Shown in pieces: positions 55,166 to 64,000 of a stretch of DNA of 64,000 nucleotides (positions within the stretch are counted from its first letter, which is position 1; every line of letters begins with the position of its first letter). Made by a program: the position numbers and the translations under genes. The notes below the pieces were generated by a model. The model was not told where the DNA came from. It saw nothing but the letters and a program-made list of their open reading frames with translations, and did not search any database. The DNA is taken from NCBI GenBank assembly GCA_013399855.1, contig VXAY01006959.1, positions 481,043 to 545,042 of the forward strand, in the 5' to 3' direction. The DNA comes from Oxyruncus cristatus (lineage: Eukaryota; Chordata; Aves; Passeriformes; Cotingidae).

Positions 55166-57167
55166 CTCTCGGTGGCTTGTTCCCATGGATAATCCCCCCC
55201 ACCTCACTCACTTATAAATGGGGTGTCATGCAAACCTCTGCTGCTTTGGAAAATCGCTGCCTGTATTCTTAACCACCCACAGGAGCCTTTGGGCATGGGA
55301 AGCCTCACACTTCCCAGAGCTCCTTGAGAAACCAGAGGGAGAGAGGACCTTGCTTTTTCTGGGGGACAGGGACAGAGGGGGCTCCTGCTGCTGGGAGGGA
55401 GTGGAGGAAGGGCTGTGGCCTCAGAAGGCATGGCAGGATGGGGGGAAGGAGAAGGGATGTGCTTGCAGGCACTCATTTCACCCGGCTTGTTTGGGGGTTT
55501 TTATGGTGTTTTATGATGGAACCACCCATGACTGAGCCCTTTGCACTATGATTGAGCATCTCTGGTGTGGGGAGCTGTAAACTGGATGTTTCTCAGCTTT
55601 GAGCAGGGACAGATGACATGGAGGAGACTCTGGGATGTGGCAGGGCCCATTCTCCAGCCTGCAGCAGTGCTGGGGAGAGGAGCAGGATAGCTCTGGAGAG
55701 CCACTCCAGGGTCAGGTTCCCTCTTCCCATCCTTGAAGGGCCAGGATGGAGGGATGCCAGTCGGATCCCAGCCGAGCCTGCACCCGTGGGGAGAGCTGGC
55801 CCTGCAAATTACAGCGTCTCTGCCTGCAAGTGCTCATTATAGTTTATTGAGCTAGGGAGGTCTGTCTGCTTTCTATTTTGGGCCAAGCTCCCCTTGTATT
55901 TATTTACAATCAGCAGAGCAGCTTGCAGCCACCGAAGAAAATTGCTGTGAAAAGCAGGAAATTGGCTTCTCACCTCACAAGAGGGGGGTGGGCTGTGCCC
56001 AGGAGCTGCGTCTGCCCCGAGGGACCCGGCCCTGCCCGCCTGCAGCACGGGTGCCCTGTGCCATGGGGTGGCCCGGGGTGTTGGCACCTTCTCTTGGTCC
56101 CTGGGGGTTCAGGTCTCACAGGTGTGCCCAAAGCAACCTCCAGTGCTGGTCTGAGGGGATGTGGCAGCAAACCTGCCTTCGGTGGTTGGTGCTGCATCTC
56201 ATCCCCAGGCACAGGTTGGTAACTGCAGCTCAAACGTGGCTTTGAAAGGTACCTCAGGTCTTTCAACAGTGCAGTTATTCTCAGGGATACTCCTTGGGCG
56301 GGGGAAGGAGTGGGGAAAGCCTCCAGAGAGGTCTGTGGGATGCACAGCCTCATGTTCTGTGTGGTTCTGGGCTCTCCTGTGCCACCAGCTGCCCTTGCTG
56401 GCACTTCACACCAACCCAGGCATCAGTGCTCCTTAAGGCATGGCAGTTTCCAAGCTGGGAGATGAGAAAGCTGCTGTGTGTTGGATGGCACCCCTAAAAT
56501 ACCCTGCAGTCCCTCCAGTTTAGGGACGGAATCACATATTTGGCATCCCCATGCCAGTGGGGTGCTGGGCACGCGGCCCTCCAGCAAAGCCCAGCTCCAA
56601 AAGCAGAGGGGCTCAGCCTGGTTCTGGCTGTCCCCAGCCAAACCAAGTCCCTCGGAAGAGGAAACACTTGTGAGTGCCTGTGCAGCATCTCCCCCCGGCC
56701 CTGTTGTATCCACCACCACAGTGTCTGCAAGTGGTCTAACATTAAAGATCAGGCAGCAAGGGGAAGGATGACCTTTTGCATTTTGCCTAGAGCAGGCATG
56801 GGGAATGTAATTATAATTTCATATAATTCATCTCCTGACACTGTGTAATAGCTGAGCTTCATTGGCCAAATCAGGGATGGAGGGGAGAAGGACAGGAGGA
56901 GTGGAGCCCCCCAGCCCCCAGCCTGGACAGCCTCGCCTGGGCAGAGCCCCCACTGCCACAGGGCTCAGCTGCCATCACAGGGGTCCGCAGCCTGGCCCGG
57001 GTGCAGATGGAGCCTCTCTTCCCTGCAGGAAGCTGCCAGGGCTGTTAGCTCAAAGCTGCTGTGTTTGCAGGCCAGCAGCTAAAACGCTTCCCAGCCCGGG
57101 GGAGCAGCTGGCACAGCCAGGGCCGCTTGCTCTGCCAGCCTCAGTCTGCTCCTCTGCCTGGTTTCAA
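55166..57167. other. Unique DNA, no gene recognised
   Basis: Mixed GC-rich DNA; an AT-richer piece at 55,830-55,970. Frames up to 144 codons without domains. Confidence 0.4.
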
Positions 57168-57214
57168 CCTTCCCTTCCCTTCCCTTCCCTTCCCTTCCCT
57201 TCCCTTCCCTTCCC
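57168..57214 (+). repeat. (CCCTT)n microsatellite, about nine units
   Basis: Perfect CCCTT/TTCCC pentamers run directly into the N-gap; equivalent to AAGGG on the minus strand. The distal edge of the gap is unique sequence, so the array's end is lost in the gap. Confidence 0.97.
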
Positions 57215-57530
57215 NNNNNNNNNNNNNNNNNNNNNNNNNNNNNNNNNNNNNNNNNNNNNNNNNNNNNNNNNNNNNNNNNNNNNNNNNNNNNNNNNNNNNN
57301 NNNNNNNNNNNNNNNNNNNNNNNNNNNNNNNNNNNNNNNNNNNNNNNNNNNNNNNNNNNNNNNNNNNNNNNNNNNNNNNNNNNNNNNNNNNNNNNNNNNN
57401 NNNNNNNNNNNNNNNNNNNNNNNNNNNNNNNNNNNNNNNNNNNNNNNNNNNNNNNNNNNNNNNNNNNNNNNNNNNNNNNNNNNNNNNNNNNNNNNNNNNN
57501 NNNNNNNNNNNNNNNNNNNNNNNNNNNNNN
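57215..57530. other. Assembly gap (316 N)
   Basis: Undetermined bases following the (CCCTT)n array. Translations across it are meaningless. Confidence 0.99.
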
Positions 57531-57905
57531 TGTGCTTTTGGAGTCACACCAAGCACAAAACCTCTCTGGCAGTGGGGGAGATAAGGGGCTGTGTCCTCCA
57601 AGCCCCACAGCTGAGGATGGAGCGAACCCACTGCCAAGGAAAAGCAGCCCCGTTGGTTTCACCCTTCAATAAGGCTTTTCTCTTGTCCAAACCTGAAGCC
57701 CTTGTTAATATTCTGTGCTGTCCCTGGGCTGGATCAATTCACTGGGGTCTGCTCTGGCTTGTCCTTAGGGAATGGAGCGATGGACCAGAGCACTCGCAGC
57801 CCCTCCGAGGGGTGCAGGGTTAACTGGCTGTGTCTGCGGGATGGTTTATCAGCAGAGCAGGTCCCGTGTTTTCAGAAAGAACATTACACCTGTTTAAAAG
57901 CTGCT
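57531..57905. other. Unique DNA
   Basis: No gene or repeat recognised. Confidence 0.4.
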
Positions 57906-58205
57906 GCCACCTGAAATCTATTTTTCAGCACTAACTGATTCAATTCTGCTACTTGGAGTTTCTATCCTGCAGAAATCCTCCAGGAAGCTCTAATAGCAGA
58001 GTCAATCTTTATAACACCGGGGACAATAAAACAAGAGGCCTCGTTGTGCCGCAGGTTTTATCTGCGGGTGTGTGGCTCCGTGTGCTGACCAGCCCCATTA
58101 TCATCCCAGCACCCAACAGGAGTCATTAAATATTTATTTAAAAGGCTTTCATTCCTGCACCGTGAAATAGAAACCAGCAACAATTAAATAGGCTTGTTTA
58201 GATAA
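57906..58205. other. Conserved-looking AT-rich block
   Basis: 'cactaactgattcaattctg', 'gacaataaaacaagaggcc', 'cattaaatatttatttaaaa' and 'cagcaacaattaaatagg', about 300 bp of unique sequence with SOX- and homeodomain-type cores. No usable frame. Confidence 0.33.
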
Positions 58206-59955
58206 ACAGCTTGGAGGAGAGAGCACTGTGTCGTGTAGCCCAGGGCACTGGGCAGTGGGGTGCAGGGGTTGGGGTGGGATGCTGTGTCCTTCCACGCTGC
58301 TCCAGGGAAGATCCCAAGGCAGCACTGGATAAATGAACCACGGGGTTTCATTACTGCATATGAATATGAGCTGTGGGAGGAGCCGTGACAGGGGACCGGC
58401 ACTCAGCACTTGTAGTGTGACAGCCGTGGTTTGCCATGGCCGTTTGCCATGGGAGAAAGAAGCAAGGATACTGGTGAGGGAATTTTTGTCATCGAGATTG
58501 TGGCACTCTGGGCCCTCAAAGCCCAGAAACACGCCCCAGTCCAGCTACCACAAAAACCCCACCCTCAGCAGCATCGAGCTGCTTGGGCAGCGCTGCCACA
58601 AAGGCTCCAGCAGTGGAAACAATCTCATCAGTATCAGGCTCTAATTCATCTCCCACCTCACCCCGTGTGCCTCCTGCAGATCTGTCACAATAGTCATCTT
58701 GAAGCTCTCAGTAGATGTATTTTTCCGTATTAAAAATGACCCTGACTTCAGTTAGATGAGAGATTTGCCAGCATTTCCCACCCTGCGCATGCCCCAGGTT
58801 TGCCTTCCTGGTGGCAGAGCAGGACATTCCCATTTTATGAGTTCTCCAGGCCCTGCATTAGAAAGTCTTTTATGTCTCTTAAAAAGACCCTGATGGGCTG
58901 CCCTCCTCCTCCAGCTTTCCCGTAACAGCAGCTCCAAGGGGCAGTAGACCCCTGTGGGTGAAATGGGCTGTGCCTCGGCGCCGGGGTTCGGCAACTTTGG
59001 TGCTGTTGAGGGAGTTGGATTTGCACCAGGAGGTTGGAAAGTGGGCACCCCATCCTTTCTGCCAGGAGGAGCTTCTGAGTTACACCCCAGTCCTTACTGA
59101 CCCCTAGAAAAGCGGGCTGGTGTTGGGGTGGGGCACTGGCAGCTTCAGCACTGCTGAGGCAGGAACCAGCCCCAACCTGTTTGCACTGTCCTCCTCCCAT
59201 CCCGAGCCCTTTCAAATGCAAAAACAAAAGCTCGTGTTTCCCACCTTGCTGCTGAGAGTTGAACTGATTTGCCTTTCCAAATCTATATCAACACCTAAGG
59301 CTCTTATCAGGATTTTTCTCGTTGTTTGAGGAGGCTAAAGGTGAAAGCATAGTGATTGAAACAACGTAGTTCCTCCCATCCCTGGATCGGGTATAATACT
59401 TACCCTACTGCTTTGTAGCATTAAAAAAGGAAGCGTCTGACTTATTTTTGAGGTATAGATTTTTCTGGATGATGAATGGGAAGGAGTTCTTTTGGTCGAT
59501 GTGATTTAATTAGGCTACAAAACACTGAAGAGCTGAGCTGCCCTCCCTGGCCTCCCGCCGCCCTCAGCTCACTGGGGAGGACAGAGCACTCAGGCCAGTT
59601 TATCACCCTGAAAATTTCTCTCCCCTGCTTGAGGTTCTCCAATTTCTTCCTTGTTGCAATTTAGAAACCATTTTGCCAAGTGCCCTTGATCCCCCCAAAC
59701 CGAGCCCTTGTGTCCCATAGAGATGATCCAGTTCCCTGTGGGCATTTGATCCCCCGTGGCCACCAGGGCCACGGCAATTTGAGTAGCTGAGTCCTGTGTG
59801 GGTGGGATTGCCCAGCTCCCTCCTGAGCTGATCCAAATGTCTGTCTGATGCAGGAGCCTGATCCCCTTGTCCCAGCTGTCGGGGACCATGAAGACCCCGA
59901 AGCCTGTTTAACCTCCGGCAGGACCGGCAGTGCCGGCACCAGTGATGCACACACC
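58206..59955. other. Unique DNA, no gene recognised
   Basis: Mixed. AT-richer pieces at 58,690-58,760 and 59,260-59,520. A 135-codon minus frame (59,661-60,068) has no recognised domain. Confidence 0.38.
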
Positions 59956-60265
59956 AGAATCAAAGGGTGCTTTGAATGCCACAGAGCATTTACATTCAAA
60001 AGTTTTCGAAAGGGTTGGGATTTATCTCCATCCTGGGAGGGAGCCTTATTAGTGGCTTTTGGGTACACTGCTCCTGAATAATGAGGACAATCCTGTCTCA
60101 GGAAGATAAATCCCCATATAATGATGCCATTGTCTTTCCTTATTATAACTCTCAGTCAGCCCCTCATTTAACTGCTGGTTTACCCAAAGATTTTGACAGG
60201 CTGTTTTAGCACAGGAAGATAATACAACACTTTTTAATTGCCACCCAATCTAAAATTAGCCCTTT
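59956..60265. other. Conserved-looking AT-rich block
   Basis: 'gatgccattgtctttcctta' (SOX-type), 'ttgacaggctgttttagc' (TALE/TGIF-type TGACAG) and 'ctttttaattgccaccc' in about 300 bp of unique sequence. No open frame of interest. Confidence 0.33.
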
Positions 60266-62389
60266 CTTCTTTGGCAAATGAGCCACAGCGCAGTCCCTTG
60301 GGGACCACGATTTGAGCGTGGCCAGTTATGTTTCCTCATCCTCTTGGCCATGCTGGATCTCCCACTGCTTCTCCATGTCCTGCCAGGTCCAACACGGAAC
60401 CCAACCCACCACAGCAGTGGATGCTGTCTGCTCGAATCCCTCTTTTCCGCCTGCCTGCTGTGCACAGGAACAGTAATCCATGGGGAAAGATTCTTTCAGC
60501 TTTGCAAATTCTCCTACAATTATCACATGAAAGAGGGTGACTGAGAGAAACAACCTCGGGACAGAAATACTGCTTGGAAATAAATTTGTGCCGTGACAGG
60601 TACAGGGAGCGCCAGAGCTGGACTAAACAGGCAGGAGGCTCGTGGGTCATTATGAGCTCGACTCGGTTACCAGGGGGATGCAGAGGCAGACGGAGATGGA
60701 TGTATTGTAAGAAGGTTTTCTGGAGATGATTTGAGCAATTTCAACTCACTGCCATGGTTGGGATCGACTTGAAAGTTTCCTAATGAATTTCTTTGTCAGG
60801 AGGAAATTGGGCTGTTGAGTGGAGGAACACTCAGAATAGAAAAGCAGGCTCTTTCTGTTGAAAATCCACCAGTCAAAATCCAACTAAAGCTAAAATTCCT
60901 TAACCTCTTGGTGTAGATCCTTTGGGAGCTGTAGTTTGCCGTCTGTAATTCTCCTTGGGCACTCGAGGCAGCAGCAGGTGCACCCTGCCCTGCAGAGGAG
61001 TAGTGGGATGTGAGGGCAGGAGCCTGCCCCGGCTCAGTGCAGAGGTGTGGAGGGAGTTGGGTCTGGAAACCACTGCCGTGCCGGGATGTGCAGGACACAG
61101 CCCATCCTCTGCATGGGCCATCCCCAAGACCTTTATCCCTGGGGTAACAGGCCAGTGACACACTGACCTGACCAGCAGCGTCCCTGAGAGGAGGGCTCTT
61201 GGTTCCCAGGCACTGCATGTAGTGCTCAGCTCGCAGCCAAAAAGCCACATGTCCCTGAGGAAATTCTGGAGAGCAATTTTGTGGTCTCAGTTTTCCAGTG
61301 GTCTGCAATCAGTGGTCAGCAGAAGGCTCTGCCCTCCATGCTGCCCCTGTGGGCCGGTGAGGAGGAGTACTGACAGGTGTTGGACCAGTATCCAGGAAGG
61401 GCCCGAGTGCTGGTCCCCTTCACCCTATTGTGATGTGCTGATCTCATTTCGGTTTTTCCCCTGAGATTGGTGTCCCAACGGAGGAGACTGAGAGCAGCCT
61501 TGCAGGGATTCACGCCATTCCCAGGAGCGTGTCTTCGACTCATCAACGAGGTACAGCCCCAAAACCAACTGACAGGAGTGCTGAGGTTATTGCTGCGGTG
61601 TGTGTAACTTCCTGGTCTCACAGGAAGGAAAGCCATGACTTGGCTTCTTGGTGTTGAAGTCCAAAACCTGCTGACCCTTTGCAAAGGGTTGTATGTGCAT
61701 TGTGTGCTTTGGATTGAGACGGTAGTTGGTTAAAGGAAGACCCCTTGGGATTCTGAGCCACCTTTTGTATTTAGTGCAGCTTTAGTGCTTTCAAATCACT
61801 TCAAAGACCTCGTTCTCCACAATCCATGATCAGCAGGGATGGGGTGATCAGAGAGATGCCACTTGCCTGATGATGGCTTTGCTGTGCAGATGCTCACAGA
61901 GCAGGTGTTTGTGGCCCCTCTCTCATACAAAGGCCCCATAAATCAGTTTAAGCAGTGTGATGATCCCTGTACCTTGGTGTGGAAGGTAACGGTGCACCCA
62001 GACCCCTGGGATGCTGTGAGCGGGTGGGAGGTTCCCCCTGCTGTGGGAAGGTTGGGATGGATCCCGGGATCCAGTGTCTGGCCCAGGCCATGCCCGTTGT
62101 GTCCTGGCTGTACCACGAGTGCTGACCCCACAGTAAGCAGGTGTGATCCCTGCTCGGGGTTACGGGATCCAGGTGCTGGGGGGGTGAGGAGCAGCCCCGT
62201 ACCCACAGGCACCTGCCTGTCTCCCTGCCCTGCTCGCCAGGTGGAAGGGCTGCCAGGCACCGGCAGGATGAGCTCACTGGAGGAGCCGATGGCTCACAAG
62301 GAGCCGATGGCTCGGAGTAGAAGTTTGTCCTTAGGATGCAGGGACAGCCTGGAGGCTCCTTCTGCCTCTTTCCCCCTCTAGGGTGATGC
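60266..62389. other. Unique DNA, no gene recognised
   Basis: AT-richer at 60,690-60,910. A 122-codon minus frame (61,316-61,684) is Ser/Arg-rich and unrecognised; a 172-codon plus frame (61,863-62,381) is low-complexity. No gene assigned. Confidence 0.38.
62281..62313 (+). repeat. 15-bp direct repeat, 18-bp period
   Basis: AGGAGCCGATGGCTC occurs at 62,281-62,295 and again at 62,299-62,313. The period keeps frame in an overlapping open frame, but the frame itself is not supported as coding. Confidence 0.9.
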
Positions 62390-62745
62390 TCTATGAATAC
62401 TGTAATGAACACAGTTATGAAAAAAAGCAAACTCATATATTTATGAGGCTATTTGATTCCCTCAGAAATGCCTCATCTAGCAGCCCCCCTCCATTAGAAA
62501 CCCTCTGAAGCTGTGCGAGAAAAAACCATGGCTTATTATTTAAATTAATAAAGCAGCTGCAAATTTTTGCTTCATTTTAAAATATTACTATAGAAAATAT
62601 TCTTCCATGGATCATTTTTTCAGTGGTTTTCTTCCTGAATATTCCTAATTATGGCCATAATTAATTTTAACGAGTCATCCACCATCAATTCCATCATAAC
62701 TTGTAAGTGTCCTGCAGCTGACTTTAAAAAAAAATTCCAACTACT
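62390..62745. other. Strong conserved-looking AT-rich block
   Basis: About 350 bp, the most AT-rich unique segment of the 3' half: 'catatatttatgaggctatt', 'tattatttaaattaataaag', 'cattttaaaatattactata', 'catggatcattttttcagtg'. Contains the 18-bp palindrome described separately. No usable frame and no repeat unit. Confidence 0.38.
62646..62663. promoter_or_regulatory. Perfect palindrome of two TAATTA cores
   Basis: TAATTATGGCCATAATTA is an exact 18-bp palindrome: two TAATTA homeodomain cores around TGGCCA. Suited to dimeric homeodomain binding, though wider spaced than the classic paired-class P3 site. No protein partner can be named from sequence. Confidence 0.6.
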
Positions 62746-62829
62746 GCCTTCCTCCGGCTGCCTCTGTAATGAAACCTGGGATTACTTAAGGAATTGGCAC
62801 TTGGCCCCAGCAATGCAAAATTGCCTGGT

Positions 62830-63005
62830 CCTCAGTCAGAGCTGCTGCTGTCCACCCGTTGATGGATGGCATCATTCAGAGCTTTTATAGGCCCAGCAAA
62901 AGAGGCCAATCTGTCCAAACTGATAAATCTAAATCTTCTGTAATATTTCATAGTTCTACCAGACATATGTATGAAGCCAAAGTGATGCTTCATTCTCCCG
63001 GGAAA
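62830..63005. other. Conserved-looking block beside minisatellite
   Basis: 'gatggcatcattcagagctt', 'aaactgataaatctaaatct' and 'ctgtaatatttcatagttct' in unique sequence; contains an AT-rich core and no convincing frame. Confidence 0.28.
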
Positions 63006-63065
63006 ACAGCTTCTCTGAGGCCAGTGGCCAACACCAGAGTCCTTGGACAAACTTTGGCCTCTGGG

Positions 63066-63250
63066 GAAGGACATTGGGAAGGTCTGGATGGAGGTTGGGA
63101 AGGAGGTTGGAGGGTCTGGAAGGGAGGTTGAGAAGGTCTGGAATGAGGTGAGGAAGGAGGCTGGGAGGGTCTGGATGGAGGTTGTAAAGGTCTGGATGGA
63201 GAATAGGAAGGAGACTGAGAAGGTCTGGATGGAGGAGGTGGATGGAGAAA
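63066..63250 (+). repeat. 54-bp minisatellite with alternating 22/32-bp subunits
   Basis: GTCTGGA begins at 63,082, 63,114, 63,136, 63,169, 63,190 and 63,223: alternating steps of 32-33 and 21-22 bp, a composite unit of about 54 bp (3.3 copies). Purine-rich on the plus strand. Because 54 is a multiple of 3 the array is open on both strands (plus 63,043-63,417; minus 62,956-63,267 and 62,990-63,370) and would encode an 18-residue repeat with a KVWMEV-type core on the plus strand. Likely a noncoding satellite; coding is unproven. Confidence 0.88.
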
Positions 63251-64000
63251 GGTGGAACAGTGAACACTATGGAGTCTCATCTCCATCTCCCACACCAGGA
63301 TACCATCAGGAATCTCTACAAGAAGAGATTCCAGCTGCTTGTAGACACTCAAGAGCACCTCAAAGTGCACCTCAGACTAAACTTCACCATGTTGGTCTCA
63401 TCAGAGCAAGGAAATAAAGTGAAATACCCGAGTCAACAGAATTCCAGAGCGGGGCTGGCAGGTGGTACAAAAGGGAGGGGAGGAGGGGTCTGCAGAGCCA
63501 TCCCACATCTTCGGAGGACAGCTGCCAGTGGAGAGCCCCACGACGGCACCCACCGCCCTGGCAGCACTCTGTGCCAGGGCTGGGGCAGCCTCGCCTCGGC
63601 AGGGAGGAGCCAGCGCAGCCTTCAGCCGTTTGCTTGAATAAGGAGCGTGGCTGATGTCCCGGTGAGAGCCTGGAGCCGGGCAGCCAGGGCTGCAGGCCAG
63701 CGACTGACTGCGCGCTCCCTGCTCGCTGCTGACATTTCCCAGCTCATCAGCCCTGCTGCCTCCAGCCAAGGCTTTGACACGGCAAATAAAAAACCAGGTA
63801 GCAACAAGATCCTCCGTATTATGGCATGGCCGGTGGCCAGGTCTCTCTTTAGTTCCTGTGCAAGTATATTCCTGGCGTTCCTCTCCTTTGATTTCCTTGC
63901 AACCACAGCCAGTAAAGGTGGCCACATGGCTGGGCTTGTGGCTGTAGAATTTGGGATGTGTTCATGCTTGGACCCACAGGTCCAAGCTTGGGCTATTGCC
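63251..64000. other. Unique DNA, partly CpG-containing, window end
   Basis: 63,535-63,715 has moderate CpG density. 63,770-63,930 ('acggcaaataaaaaaccagg', 'ccgtattatggcatggccgg') has conserved-element texture. No gene recognised; the window ends in unremarkable sequence. Confidence 0.35.

Noticed and set aside
56862..57672. Frames of 157-240 codons crossing 57.2-57.5 kb
   Set aside because: They run through the second N-gap and the (CCCTT)n array, so they carry no coding evidence.
1..64000. Integrated provirus, CRISPR array, prophage or bacterial operon
   Set aside because: No LTR pair, no gag/pol-like frame, no regularly spaced repeats and no ribosome-binding-site-led gene series were seen. 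CR1 content shows this is bird nuclear DNA.

Overview
This window looks like unannotated, gene-poor avian nuclear DNA, most likely from a songbird-like genome. The diagnostic signal is a scatter of CR1 non-LTR retrotransposon fragments on both strands, most of them 5'-truncated. They carry the bird-type 3' end (antisense: a 'ggttggaagggacc' block, then 'catgggcagggacacct', then 'aggttgctccaagcccc'). The DNA is moderately GC-rich, and I see no mammalian SINEs, no LTR provirus, no bacterial gene structure and no CRISPR array. Bird origin is well supported. Naming a species or chromosome from the sequence alone is not possible.

Layout. 1-9.8 kb is mostly unique sequence with two weak MIR-like SINE remnants, two TATA-like motifs, a conserved-looking AT-rich block, a perfect AT-rich palindrome and an exon-like minus-strand open frame. 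9.84-10.35 kb is a dense CpG island with a possible tiny first exon. 10.4-22 kb is unique DNA with one CR1, a 335-codon open frame ending on a poly(A) signal, a large AT-rich block and a strong G-quadruplex candidate. 22.76-23.07 kb is a G-rich pentamer repeat interrupted by an assembly gap. 26.8-30.1 kb holds two CR1 copies in opposite orientation that match at 475 of 476 positions. 31-42.9 kb contains five more CR1 fragments, a second CpG-rich patch near 36.8-37.1 kb and an E-box repeat. 43-55.2 kb has a perfect DR1 nuclear-receptor motif beside a 32-bp duplication, two ancient CR1 copies and two younger ones. 57.2-57.5 kb is a (CCCTT)n repeat running into a second gap. 57.9-64 kb has several AT-rich, conserved-looking blocks, one with an 18-bp palindrome of two TAATTA cores, and a 54-bp minisatellite that stays in frame.

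No protein-coding exon, rRNA or tRNA gene could be assigned with confidence. The many open frames are what moderately GC-rich DNA yields by chance, and none resembled a protein family I recognise. The mix of unique sequence, AT-rich islands with homeodomain, SOX and TALE-like motifs, and isolated CpG islands suggests an intergenic or large-intron regulatory region. That is inference and needs comparative alignment. I did not find a new biological system. The best leads are the near-identical inverted CR1 pair, the CpG islands, the palindromic homeodomain site, the in-frame minisatellite and the DR1 element.
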